Source: Paenibacillus sp. 1_12
Lineage (GTDB): Bacteria > Bacillota > Bacilli > Paenibacillales > NBRC-103111
DNA: 64,000 nucleotides
Reading direction: 5' to 3'
Assembly (NCBI RefSeq): GCF_900114475.1
Contig: NZ_FOTE01000002.1
Span: 620,001-684,000 of the forward strand
Part shown: positions 1 to 8,769 of the stretch, one piece after another
Numbering within the stretch: the first letter of the stretch is position 1
Layout of the letters: the number at the start of each line of letters is the position of its first letter
Made by a program: the position numbers and the translations under genes
Notes under the pieces: model-generated
Databases searched by the model: none
Told to the model about the DNA's origin: nothing
The model's input: the letters and a program-made list of their open reading frames with translations, nothing else

Positions 1-1311
1 TACACGGAGCAAGATTGGTATCATGAAGCAGTTGCAGCTAACGGAAGAGTAGCGTTTGTCAACGTCCATCCACAAGATTATTTAAAGCTAACGACTGTCC
101 CTGAAGTATTTTCGGTAGCCCGGCTCATCAAAGATCCCGACTCCAAGCAGACCCTTGCCGTTATTATGGCTGATGCGGATACCATCATTTTAGATAAGAT
201 CGTAAGGCAATTTTCGTTTAATGTGAATTCAATTGTTACCATAACCGACAAGGATCATAGGCTGATCTACACGAATACTTCCTTACCTCAGGAGGTTTTG
301 AATCAATTTCAGAAAAACCCGTCCGATATCGTATATAAACAGCATGATTATGTACCCGTATCGAGGGAAATACCAACCAGCTCTTGGAAAATTACCGTTT
401 GGTTATATAAAGCTGATCTTGCTTCAAAGGTCCATTGGATGCATTTAACGGGAGCTGCTTTTGCAGCGGGTGGAGTTGTGCTTACCTTCTTCTTGTTTTT
501 TGCTTATTCCAGAACTCTATTAACACCATTCAAAGAAATGATCAGTGTCATGCGCCAGGTTCAGCTTGGTAATATGAACAAACGGTTTTCCGTTCGAGGC
601 CAAGATGAGATTGCACAGTTGGGGAATGTTCTCAACCGAATGATCAGTCAATTGGATGAATTAATTACAAACGAGTATCTGAACAAACTCAAACTAAGGA
701 ATGCTGAATTTCGTGCACTTCAGTCACAAATTCACCCACATTTCCTTTATAACACCTTAAATGCATTTGTTGGCTTAAACCGGAAAGGAGAGCATGCGCT
801 TCTAGAACGTGCCATATTATCGTTAAGCGGAATGCTCCGTTACTTTTTAACCTCCCATGATACCTGCAGCTTAGAAGAGGAATTTTCCAGTATTCGGAAA
901 TACGGAGAACTTATGAGCATGCGCTTTAGTGACCGTTTAGAGATAATCATCACCTTAGATCCCGAATTGGCACCTATTCGTATTCCCAAGCTGCTGCTTC
1001 AGCCATTAGTGGAAAACGCTATCATCCACGGTGTTGAACCTTGTGAGGATCCTTGTAGGGTTGAGGTAAGTGCTGAAAGACTTCCCGATATCCATAACAA
1101 GGAAACCGTTGTCATCCGTATTGCAGATAATGGAGTAGGTTTCGACACATCTGTGCAAATTGATGATCAGCATATTGGTTTAAGCAATGTAAAAGAAAGA
1201 TTGGCGCTCGCTTTTCCGGATAAGCATGAATTTCAACTGGATAGCAGCGTTGGACACGGTACTACCCTAACTATCACTATATCTCTAAATAATGAGGAGC
1301 AGGCAACATGA
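1..1311 (+). CDS. Sensor histidine kinase, YesM type (5' end outside window)
   Basis: The frame is open to base 1, so the gene starts left of the window; an internal ATG at 166 is not the start. 436 residues are visible. The first ~145 are the end of an extracellular Cache-like sensor domain. A membrane segment follows at about 147-168, then a HAMP linker, and the His_kinase motif IHPHFLYNTLN with phospho-acceptor His near visible residue 247. The N-box PLVENAIIHG and the GVGFD and GHGTTL glycine boxes form the ATPase lid. Family knowledge: such kinases sense a ligand at the cell surface and phosphorylate a YesN-type regulator. The stop overlaps the next start by 4 bp (ATGA), so the two are translationally coupled. 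The ligand is unknown because most of the sensor domain is missing. Confidence 0.95.
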   Translation, partial: YTEQDWYHEAVAANGRVAFVNVHPQDYLKLTTVPEVFSVARLIKDPDSKQTLAVIMADADTIILDKIVRQFSFNVNSIVTITDKDHRLIYTNTSLPQEVLNQFQKNPSDIVYKQHDYVPVSREIPTSSWKITVWLYKADLASKVHWMHLTGAAFAAGGVVLTFFLFFAYSRTLLTPFKEMISVMRQVQLGNMNKRFSVRGQDEIAQLGNVLNRMISQLDELITNEYLNKLKLRNAEFRALQSQIHPHFLYNTLNAFVGLNRKGEHALLERAILSLSGMLRYFLTSHDTCSLEEEFSSIRKYGELMSMRFSDRLEIIITLDPELAPIRIPKLLLQPLVENAIIHGVEPCEDPCRVEVSAERLPDIHNKETVVIRIADNGVGFDTSVQIDDQHIGLSNVKERLALAFPDKHEFQLDSSVGHGTTLTITISLNNEEQAT

Positions 1312-2819
1312 ATATTGTGATTGCTGATGATGAACAATTGGCACGGGAAGCCTTGTCAATTAGCCTGTTGGACATATGCCCGGAGTTGCATATCCATGAA
1401 GCACGCAACGGCAAGGAGCTTATAGAAGTTGTTAAACGAATCAAGCCCGAGGCGGCTTTTGTTGACATCCGAATGCCTGGCAAAACCGGCTTGGAAGCTA
1501 TCCAAGAAGCAGGCCCGTTAGTACCTGATACCCAGTGGATCATAGTGACAGGATTTGCCGACTTTCAATATGCTAAAGAGGCCATTCGACTAAAAGCTAT
1601 TGATTATTTGCTTAAGCCGGTTGATATTCAGGATTTACGGGTACTAATGACAAAAATACAGCAAACTGCCTTGCTACAAATGAATGATAAGAATAAGCTA
1701 TTTGAGTCGGACATGCTGTCCTTATTTCATGGTTTAATCCTTAATTGGGAAGAAAATGAAACGGAAAATAAACCATTCAGTCGGATTCGATGTCAGATCA
1801 TTGTTATGGATAGCTGCTATTCTGAAGCGGAAAAATCAGCGGCAATCAAGCTGCTTTTCAGTACCATTTGGGCTGCGATACCCCGGTTTTTTCACAATGA
1901 TTTGGAGCTGGCCACTTTAATATTACCCAGTGGAGATTGGGCTGTGGTGGGGAGATACACAACTTCACAAGGCGCAGAGCAATTGGAACAACTATTCTCT
2001 TCCCATTCCGAGCTTGTACAACAGGTTGAGGAGCCGGGGCTTGCATTTACATTGGTGATGTCTGATGAATGTGATTCTTATGCTAACCTGCTCAGTGAGG
2101 TCACAACGCTTCAAAAGCTTTCTTATCTCCGCTGTTCTATAGGTATCTCATCCAATTGGACTAAAGCGGATTTATTGGAAGTTGCGTCACAGCATGTGAT
2201 TACTCAGCTATGCCGGACTATAATCAAAGCTGTAGAGGAATACCAAAGAGAACATTATGTAAGCTATATGGATACGATTGAGCAATTTATTAACAACTAT
2301 TCATCACAGCGTGATTCGATCTCCATAGAAACCTCATTGGCCTTATCGCGTTTTGTAAATTGCTCCATCCATGCTCCTGTTCTGACTCCAACTAAAGAAT
2401 TGGAATGGTTCCAATCACTTAAAAACCTTGGTGAAAATCTTCTGGACAAAAAATTAAGACAAGTAGATACCAAGCCTGATCTGGTGATCAGGACCATTGC
2501 TTATATAGAAAAGCACTATGCAGGAGATTTAACGTTAGGTCGTACTGCAGAAGAGTTTAGTGTTACACCCAATCATTTAAGCAGTCTATTTCATAAACGA
2601 ACAGGCACCACCTTTATGCAATATGTTACTAAACTTAGGATGTTGAAAGCGAAGGAGCTGCTGTCTGATCCGACGGTTCAGGTACAGCAAGCTGCTGAGC
2701 AGGTTGGCTATTTCAGTACAAGACATTTTACAAAGCTGTTTAAAGAATTTGTTGGATGTTATCCGTCTGAATACAAGAAAAATTACAAAAAAGTAGAATC
2801 GGATAATCTCATCGGATAA
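1308..2819 (+). CDS. Response regulator with AraC-type DNA-binding domain, YesN type
   Basis: 503 residues. The N-terminal receiver domain (about 1-115) has the acidic pair D7/D8, phospho-acceptor D53 in FVDIRMPG, T81 and K103. A long divergent middle region (about 130-390) follows. The C-terminal AraC double helix-turn-helix is at about 395-495 (FSVTPNHLSSLFHKRTG, then GYFSTRHFTKLFKEFVG). It pairs with the kinase immediately upstream and probably activates a sugar-uptake operon. No importer lies next to it on the + strand; the nearest candidate targets are the GH51 operon downstream on the other strand or genes left of the window. The ATG overlaps the kinase stop by 4 bp. Confidence 0.95.
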   Translation: MNIVIADDEQLAREALSISLLDICPELHIHEARNGKELIEVVKRIKPEAAFVDIRMPGKTGLEAIQEAGPLVPDTQWIIVTGFADFQYAKEAIRLKAIDYLLKPVDIQDLRVLMTKIQQTALLQMNDKNKLFESDMLSLFHGLILNWEENETENKPFSRIRCQIIVMDSCYSEAEKSAAIKLLFSTIWAAIPRFFHNDLELATLILPSGDWAVVGRYTTSQGAEQLEQLFSSHSELVQQVEEPGLAFTLVMSDECDSYANLLSEVTTLQKLSYLRCSIGISSNWTKADLLEVASQHVITQLCRTIIKAVEEYQREHYVSYMDTIEQFINNYSSQRDSISIETSLALSRFVNCSIHAPVLTPTKELEWFQSLKNLGENLLDKKLRQVDTKPDLVIRTIAYIEKHYAGDLTLGRTAEEFSVTPNHLSSLFHKRTGTTFMQYVTKLRMLKAKELLSDPTVQVQQAAEQVGYFSTRHFTKLFKEFVGCYPSEYKKNYKKVESDNLIG

Positions 2820-2896
2820 CCATTCACACCACCATGACCAAGCAGTTCGTATAACGGTAGTATCTGGGATATGTTGGTTAAGATGAAGATCAAAAT

Positions 2897-2931
2897 AAAG
2901 CAGACTGCGGGTAACCCCCTCAGTCTGCTTT
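2897..2931. terminator. Bidirectional terminator between convergent genes
   Basis: A perfect 11-bp inverted repeat (AAAGCAGACTG / CAGTCTGCTTT) with additional G/C pairing in its loop lies between the + strand response regulator (ends 2819) and the - strand GH51 gene (ends 2962). A-rich sequence on the left and T-rich on the right allow it to work in both directions. Confidence 0.8.
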
Positions 2932-2961
2932 CATATACTGCTTCCATTTGGTATTCGTAAA

Positions 2962-4983
2962 TCAGCTGTGTTCAGGATCCCTAAACTCAAAGGCATATAC
3001 AGTATGAGGCCTTAAATCATAAGACCCCTCTGTTGTTTGCCAATCCCAGCCTTCTCGCTGGCAGATGATGTTCTCCTGATCATTCACCGTGTTGATCCAG
3101 TCTATATCGTCACCCGTTATGAACTTTACGGAGGCTGTGGTCTCTGTGTTGAGGCCGGTAATATCCAGCTTCAGGCTAACTGGATTTAGACTGCGATTGG
3201 TTACAAATATGGTTAACGTCGATCCGGATTTGTTACTACACGATACGACATCAAGAACAGGCAGATTGTTTAATGAAAGTTTACCTGATCCTCCAGTTAC
3301 ATGAAAGGTATCACATACCAGAGCATGATCGACTATACAGTGGATATCACTATTCGCGTACAGCTCCATGACATAATACGTCGGTGTACCGTACACACTC
3401 AAGGCTTTACCGCTCCAACCAGCTAACTTGCCTTTGGTTTGGTCCGCATAGTGATCACCCACACGAATGCAGCCTCCCAGCCAACCGTTAACCAAATCGG
3501 AGAAGTGTGCCATTTCCACGATATGGCTTTTTCTTATAAATTCGTTCAAATTCGCTGCATTGGCAACAGCGGCCTCCAGCGTGTGCTCGTTGGGCAAGCC
3601 CTTGCGGTTTGTATTCGGAAAATACATCGTATTGTACTCGGTAATGGTCAGCTTGACATGTCCGTACTCCGGGTGCCCTGTAAGTAGAGCTTCCGTTTCC
3701 TCAATAATAGACCTCGAAACCTCAGGAAAGCTGACCATTGCTGCGAAGCGTTCCTCCTTCGGGGTGCTTCGATCCATACCGAATCGACCCAATCCATGAT
3801 AGATATGAATGGTCAGATAATCCATGTGAGCGCCAGCAATGTCCAGAACCGTTTGGTTCCACTTCAAATTGTCATCACCGTTGCCCATCAGAAGAATGCT
3901 AGGGTCGACCCCTTTCATGGCTTTGCAAAAATCGAGATAGCGATATCCGAACTCTTCTGCTGTGCAGGTTCCAACCTGCCAGGGTCCATACAGCTCATTT
4001 CCTATTTCCCAATATTTTACATTATATGGATTGAGATTCCCGTTCGCCGCACGCATGGCTCCCATAGGCGTATTTGCATCACCATTGCAGTATTCAACCC
4101 ATTCGGCAGCTTCCTTTGGCGTGCCTGATCCTGCGTTCACACAGATCAGCGGCTCCACATTTAATTCGCGGCAAAACCGGATAAACTCATCCGTGCCAAA
4201 ATATTTGGAAGTCCACCCACCCCATGCTTCATTAATCATATTAGGCCGATTATACATCGGTCCGACAGCATCCTTCCAATGGTATGCGCTAATATAATTA
4301 CCAGCAATCCGCATCATCCCGGCATTCAACCGCTGGGTCAGCTCGACAACCTCAGGCTTGACATTGCCTACTGCATTCTCAGGAAGAATTGAAATGTGAT
4401 CAAGCCACAGCATACCCGTGGATACATGATCCATCCATCGTTCGTGCTCCTGCGGGACGTATAGGCGGAACTCGGCCTGAGGGCAATCCGGTCCTGTGAC
4501 CTGAAGCTGACATTCATACTCTAGCCAATTATGGCTGGTCAATTCGATGCGGTTTTCGCTTATTATATTCCCGGTCGTCTTGTCGACAATCTCAATTCGA
4601 ACGTAATGGATATCCAGTGAGGCTCTCGCATACAGCTTTACATGATAGCTGATACCTCCTTTAAGGCTGACAGCCTGAGATAGGCCGGCATCACAATCAT
4701 CGTCGCTTAGTATGCGGATGCGTTGACTGTGACCTGAATGCCCTGACGCTGCGGGCTCCAGCGTGTAAAGTGTATTTTTCCCGTTCGTAAATGGCTGCCA
4801 GCAGCCGGAAATTCCATTATTCATTAGAGCATGCTCTTCGAAATCCATATTTTTGAGCGGATAGGCCAACATGGCGTCCATATGATCTCGGATATCCTCC
4901 AAAAAATGAGCAAATATAAATGGATTTATCGAATGTGGTTGTACACTTTTACTGTTTACTTGTATAGTCGCTTGTCGTGACAT
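2962..4983 (-). CDS. GH51-like alpha-L-arabinofuranosidase with inserted CBM-like domain
   Basis: 673 residues, no signal peptide, so cytoplasmic. The first barrel strand is recognisable (INPFIFAHFLED, 19-30). A beta-rich carbohydrate-binding-like stretch at about 50-200 follows, and then the barrel resumes (MRIAGNYISAYHW). The acid/base candidate is E330 in YWEIGNELYG and the nucleophile candidate E449 in LTITEYNTMY; the C-terminal beta domain is at about 510-670. Family knowledge: GH51 enzymes release terminal arabinofuranose from arabino-oligosaccharides. It is the last gene of an operon with lipoprotein and two permeases, so it probably processes the imported oligomer. SD AAAGGA lies 9-11 bases before the ATG. 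The canonical barrel motif FPGGN reads IAGNY here, so substrate specificity may differ from characterised arabinofuranosidases. Confidence 0.85.
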   Translation of the reverse strand: MSRQATIQVNSKSVQPHSINPFIFAHFLEDIRDHMDAMLAYPLKNMDFEEHALMNNGISGCWQPFTNGKNTLYTLEPAASGHSGHSQRIRILSDDDCDAGLSQAVSLKGGISYHVKLYARASLDIHYVRIEIVDKTTGNIISENRIELTSHNWLEYECQLQVTGPDCPQAEFRLYVPQEHERWMDHVSTGMLWLDHISILPENAVGNVKPEVVELTQRLNAGMMRIAGNYISAYHWKDAVGPMYNRPNMINEAWGGWTSKYFGTDEFIRFCRELNVEPLICVNAGSGTPKEAAEWVEYCNGDANTPMGAMRAANGNLNPYNVKYWEIGNELYGPWQVGTCTAEEFGYRYLDFCKAMKGVDPSILLMGNGDDNLKWNQTVLDIAGAHMDYLTIHIYHGLGRFGMDRSTPKEERFAAMVSFPEVSRSIIEETEALLTGHPEYGHVKLTITEYNTMYFPNTNRKGLPNEHTLEAAVANAANLNEFIRKSHIVEMAHFSDLVNGWLGGCIRVGDHYADQTKGKLAGWSGKALSVYGTPTYYVMELYANSDIHCIVDHALVCDTFHVTGGSGKLSLNNLPVLDVVSCSNKSGSTLTIFVTNRSLNPVSLKLDITGLNTETTASVKFITGDDIDWINTVNDQENIICQREGWDWQTTEGSYDLRPHTVYAFEFRDPEHS

Positions 4984-5002
4984 CTTGATTTCATCCTTTC
5001 TC

Positions 5003-5896
5003 TTATCCTTTAACAGATCCGATCATGACCCCTTTAATGAAAAACCGCTGCACAAAAGGGTAAACGATCAGAACAGGCAAACTGGAAACAATAATAACGG
5101 CGTATTTCACACCTTCACCTAACATAATTCGCTCTCTTAGACCAAAGGAAGCATCTCCACCCATCATATCCGAAGCGTTCAAAATCAGAATATCGCGAAT
5201 AATCAGCTGAAGCGGGTGCAAATCATGATTGCGCAAATAAATAAGTCCATTGAAAAAGGCATTCCAGTGCCCCACTCCATAAAATAAGGTAAGCACCGCA
5301 ATAATAGGCATGGATAAAGGAATAATAATATAAAGCAAAAGCCTGAAATTGGAGCATCCGTCGATCCATGCTGATTCTTGAACCTCAATTGGAATCGTAC
5401 TTTGAAAATAGGTTCGCATAATGATCATGTTATACGTGGCAATGGCATTCGGTATAACCATAGCCCACAACGTATTAACCATCCCCAAATTTTTAACAAC
5501 GAGATAAGTCGGGATCAGTCCACCACTGAAAAACATCGTAAATACAAAGAAAAACATGATTAAATGGCGTCCTGGAAGATCTGCTCGCGACAACGGGTAT
5601 GCGGCTAAGAGCGTTAAGGTTATGTTGATCGTTGTCCCAATCAGCGCATATTTAACTGAATTCATAAAGCCCTTCCAAATGTCCTGATTTTCCAGAACCT
5701 TTTTATAAGCATCCAATGTCAGTTCCTTTGGTAACAGCCACATCTCTCCGTTAAGTACCGATTCTGGATTACTGAAGGAGGCGCTTAACACAAAGATCAA
5801 CGGGTACAACACACCAACCAGTACAATTGAAGCAATAACATATAAGAGGCCATCAAACAGAATATCGTTCAAGCTTCTTCTGCGGATCAGGTCCAT
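5003..5896 (-). CDS. ABC sugar importer permease, LplC/YtcP type
   Basis: 297 residues, six predicted membrane segments, with the EAA-loop QESAWIDGCSNFRLLLYIII that docks on the ATPase. The C-terminus ends in the family-typical FFIKGVMIGSVKG. The ATG at 5896 is chosen because AAGGGGG lies 9 bases upstream and the open frame before it overlaps the preceding gene. It forms the membrane channel with the permease encoded just upstream (19-base gap) and serves the lipoprotein encoded at 6959-8560. The gap to the GH51 gene downstream is also 19 bases, which makes a tight operon. Confidence 0.93.
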   Translation of the reverse strand: MDLIRRRSLNDILFDGLLYVIASIVLVGVLYPLIFVLSASFSNPESVLNGEMWLLPKELTLDAYKKVLENQDIWKGFMNSVKYALIGTTINITLTLLAAYPLSRADLPGRHLIMFFFVFTMFFSGGLIPTYLVVKNLGMVNTLWAMVIPNAIATYNMIIMRTYFQSTIPIEVQESAWIDGCSNFRLLLYIIIPLSMPIIAVLTLFYGVGHWNAFFNGLIYLRNHDLHPLQLIIRDILILNASDMMGGDASFGLRERIMLGEGVKYAVIIVSSLPVLIVYPFVQRFFIKGVMIGSVKG

Positions 5897-5915
5897 TACG
5901 ATTGTCCCCCTTGGT

Positions 5916-6881
5916 TCACCATAAACTTGTCTCGCTCTTTTTGCGGGCAACAGCGTTGACCACCACAAGCAGGGTAAAATTGATCAGGGAGTTGAACAAT
6001 CCAATAGCTGCCGTGTAGCTAAACTCACCTTTCTGAATGCCTTCCTTAAATATAAATGTAGCGATCACTTCGCTGGAGCTTAAGTTCAAATCATGCTGCA
6101 TCAATAGCACCTTTTCAAAACCGACATCCATGATATGCCCAATACTTAAAATAAACATAATCACGATGGTTGGCATGATTCCAGGAATTGAAATACTAAG
6201 TATGCGACGAAATCGGGATGCGCCATCAAGCATAGCAGCCTCGTAAAGCGATGGATCAATTCCTGCCAGTGCAGCGATAAAAATGATTGAATTCCATCCC
6301 ATATTTTGCCAAATGCCAGACGTTACAAATAAGGTTTTGAACCATTCGGGAACGAGCAGAAACGATATTGGCTCCTTTCCTATCGCGACCAGCAGTTGAT
6401 TAATCAACCCATAGGAAGGTGCAAGAAACACCTGCAGCATGCCGACAATAACGACTACAGAAATAAAATGGGGAATATACGTCACATTTTGCAGCCATTT
6501 TTTGAAGTCGACATGCTTGATTTCATTAACCAAAATTGCTAAGGCAATAGGAATCGGAAAACCCAACAGCAGGGTATACAAACTAATGGACACCGTGTTC
6601 CAAATTAAGCGCCAAAAATAATAAGAAGAAAAAAACCTTTCAAACTGCTTCAACCCCACCCATTCACTGCCCATGATGCCTTTGGCCGCAACGTAATCCT
6701 TGAACGCGATCTGTAATCCGTAGATGGGCACATATTGAAAGGTAATATACCAGGCTAGAGGTAAAAGCAGCATGAGGTACAAATCGTACCTGACAAGCAT
6801 CCGTTTGAATAAAGAGTTTTTATTTTTCCAGACAGATGTGGGTTTTGACGCAGGAACTGAGGAGGGTGAAGAACCAGCCAT
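5916..6881 (-). CDS. ABC sugar importer permease, LplB type
   Basis: 321 residues; a cytoplasmic N-terminal tail of about 40 residues precedes six membrane segments starting at YDLYLMLLLPLAWYI. The EAA-loop reads YEAAMLDGASRFRRILSISI. The start at ATG 6881 is supported by AAAGGA 9 bases upstream; a longer frame to 6935 lacks an SD sequence. Partner of the LplC-type permease directly downstream. No ATPase gene accompanies the pair, as is usual for Firmicute importers energised by a shared MsmX-type ATPase (family knowledge). Confidence 0.93.
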   Translation of the reverse strand: MAGSSPSSVPASKPTSVWKNKNSLFKRMLVRYDLYLMLLLPLAWYITFQYVPIYGLQIAFKDYVAAKGIMGSEWVGLKQFERFFSSYYFWRLIWNTVSISLYTLLLGFPIPIALAILVNEIKHVDFKKWLQNVTYIPHFISVVVIVGMLQVFLAPSYGLINQLLVAIGKEPISFLLVPEWFKTLFVTSGIWQNMGWNSIIFIAALAGIDPSLYEAAMLDGASRFRRILSISIPGIMPTIVIMFILSIGHIMDVGFEKVLLMQHDLNLSSSEVIATFIFKEGIQKGEFSYTAAIGLFNSLINFTLLVVVNAVARKKSETSLW

Positions 6882-6958
6882 ACGCTCACATCCTTTGCAG
6901 AAAATTAAATGTGGGAAAGTCGGATACAAAGCCATTGCCTTGTACCCCTGAACCGTTA

Positions 6959-8560
6959 TTATTTTTTATTGATCGCATCATAAGCCTGCTGGTACAGCTT
7001 CTCCAATTCATCAACCTTCAGCTTCTTGAGTGTAGCCAAATACTCATCCCACTTGTCAAAGCCCGTACTTCCCGTGATGAATTTAGCATTTGATTCTGCT
7101 ACATATCGGTCCAAATCGCCCTTAAGCTTCTCAACGCTTTCACGTGTGGCATCCTCGAAGAGTGGCGGACCGAGGACAACCTTCGGAATAAAGGGTTTGA
7201 GCATGTTGGCGGCTTCCTGCACTTGCGGTGGATTAATACCTGACGAGTTCTTGTCATTGATCCACTGTGGTGCGCCTCCACCTGGATAAATCGTAAATTG
7301 ACCAATGGCTACGGATGATCCGCGCTTGTCATTCAATATGTCATCCGTATACTCGACCGATCCATCCGTTTTTTTGACAAACGTTTGACCTTCCATTCCA
7401 TAACGGAAAAAGATAGAACCTTCATCGCCATAAAAATGATCCACCCAACGCATCGTGGCTTCTGGATACTTGTTCACATTCGTAATAGCAAATACACCGT
7501 AGCTTCTAGCTATAGGAGAGATAGCCGATACAAGCTGGTCACCCTTGGGGCCTTTGAACGGAACCATTCCCGTGTAGCTGTTGGCTACACTTGAGAAAGG
7601 GCCTGTTTCCTGAATATAGAACATGCCTGTATTGCCAGAGTTAATTTTACTGATGTATTTGGCATAATTTTGTGTGAATATTTCGTTGTCCAACAGTTTT
7701 TCTTCGTACAGCTTGCGCAAAAATTGCAGCATCTGCTTATTCTCTTCATCGGCCAGCCAAATGTGCACCTTATCATTCTTCACATTGATGCTGTATGACA
7801 TTTGACGCTCAAGGCCCCATGAGCCAGAAACGGCATTAATTAAATCCGCGATGGAGCTTGCAGCTAATGGTATTTCGTCGGGCTTGCCATTTCCATTAGG
7901 ATCTTTATCTCGAAATGCTTTCAGCACTTCAATCAGTTCATCGCTGGTAGTCGGCGATTTCATATTCAGCTTTTGCAGCCATTCCTTGTTGATCCAAGGC
8001 TTTAAGCCAAGACGGGCTGATTCCAGCGTAACTATGTCAGATAAAGCATAAATATGGCCATCAGGAGCTGTAAGCGCCTTCTTTACTTCCGGATTTTGAT
8101 CAAACAGTTTTTTGATGTTAGGTGCATACTTGTCAATCAAACCTTCCATTGGGATGAGTAGGCCCGCTTTTCCGTTTTTCAAAGCGTCCACTGTCGTTAA
8201 ATCCGAGCGGATAAAGGCGTCGGGAAGCTCATTAGTTGCGATTAGCAGATTGCGTTTCTCTGCGAACCCTTGGTCGCCAGCATCCTCAAATTCAACCTTT
8301 ACATTGGTCATTTTCTCGTACTCCTTCCACACGAGCATGTCCTTCCACGGGCCATTCTGAGCCGATCTGCGGCCGAACATCTTTAAGGTAATCGGTTCCT
8401 TGACGATTGGAAATCCAATGGCGTTGACTTGACCTGCTGCTCCCTTGTTCGCATCTTTCTTCCCGGAGGTATCAGCTGTGTTGTCGGAACAACCTATTAC
8501 CGCCCCTCCCATTATAAAGACGGACATTAACGCGGCAGCTGCCTTTGCTTGATTTTTCAA
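6959..8560 (-). CDS. Sugar-binding lipoprotein of ABC importer, LplA type
   Basis: 533 residues. A lipoprotein signal peptide ends at the lipobox VIGC with lipidated C24. The mature protein has the two-lobed solute-binding fold (for example PIVKEPITLKMFGRRSAQ at the first strand and EYEKMTNVKVEFED). It captures the oligosaccharide outside the cell for the permeases encoded downstream (77-base gap). The start codon is TTG: the run GGGGAGGG lies about 6 bases before it and there is no in-frame ATG before the signal peptide. First gene of the four-gene GH51 operon; a -10 box and a cre-like palindrome precede it. Ligand inferred to be an arabino-oligosaccharide from the GH51 partner. Confidence 0.94.
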   Translation of the reverse strand: MKNQAKAAAALMSVFIMGGAVIGCSDNTADTSGKKDANKGAAGQVNAIGFPIVKEPITLKMFGRRSAQNGPWKDMLVWKEYEKMTNVKVEFEDAGDQGFAEKRNLLIATNELPDAFIRSDLTTVDALKNGKAGLLIPMEGLIDKYAPNIKKLFDQNPEVKKALTAPDGHIYALSDIVTLESARLGLKPWINKEWLQKLNMKSPTTSDELIEVLKAFRDKDPNGNGKPDEIPLAASSIADLINAVSGSWGLERQMSYSINVKNDKVHIWLADEENKQMLQFLRKLYEEKLLDNEIFTQNYAKYISKINSGNTGMFYIQETGPFSSVANSYTGMVPFKGPKGDQLVSAISPIARSYGVFAITNVNKYPEATMRWVDHFYGDEGSIFFRYGMEGQTFVKKTDGSVEYTDDILNDKRGSSVAIGQFTIYPGGGAPQWINDKNSSGINPPQVQEAANMLKPFIPKVVLGPPLFEDATRESVEKLKGDLDRYVAESNAKFITGSTGFDKWDEYLATLKKLKVDELEKLYQQAYDAINKK

Positions 8561-8587
8561 ATAAAACCCTCCCCTATATATGCTTGA

Positions 8588-8601
8588 TGAAAACGCTTTA
8601 A
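8588..8601. promoter_or_regulatory. cre-like catabolite repression site
   Basis: TGAAAACGCTTTAA fits the CcpA operator consensus TGNAARCGNWWWCA with one mismatch, and the palindromic core AACGCTT is intact. It starts 28 bases upstream of the TTG start of the binding protein and lies 17 bases downstream of the predicted -10 box, a position where bound CcpA would block elongation or initiation. Confidence 0.65.
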
Positions 8602-8618
8602 TATCTCAACTGATGTTT

Positions 8619-8624
8619 ATTATA
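8619..8624 (-). promoter_or_regulatory. Predicted -10 box of the GH51 operon
   Basis: A perfect TATAAT on the minus strand. The sequence 17 bases further upstream (GTTTTC) is a poor -35 element, which fits a promoter needing an activator such as the response regulator encoded upstream. Inferred from sequence only. Confidence 0.5.
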
Positions 8625-8731
8625 GGTTAAAAACCATTCAGGAAAACTACAAAATGATATACGAAAACTAATCGATTTTATAAAACTACACTACATTGAC
8701 CTTCCCCATAGGCTCCAAACTCTACAAAAAT

Positions 8732-8754
8732 GAACCTCCCGCTCAGAGAGGTTC
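8732..8754 (-). terminator. Terminator of the kinase/regulator operon
   Basis: GAACCTC / GAGGTTC stem with a 9-base loop, followed on the minus strand by ATTTTTG. It lies just after the response regulator stop at 8770 and separates that pair from the binding-protein operon. Confidence 0.7.
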
Positions 8755-8769
8755 TTCACAATTGACCTG

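Noticed and set aside
166-1311. Kinase gene starting at ATG 166
   Set aside because: The frame is open to base 1 and the preceding codons encode typical sensor-domain sequence, so the true start is outside the window.
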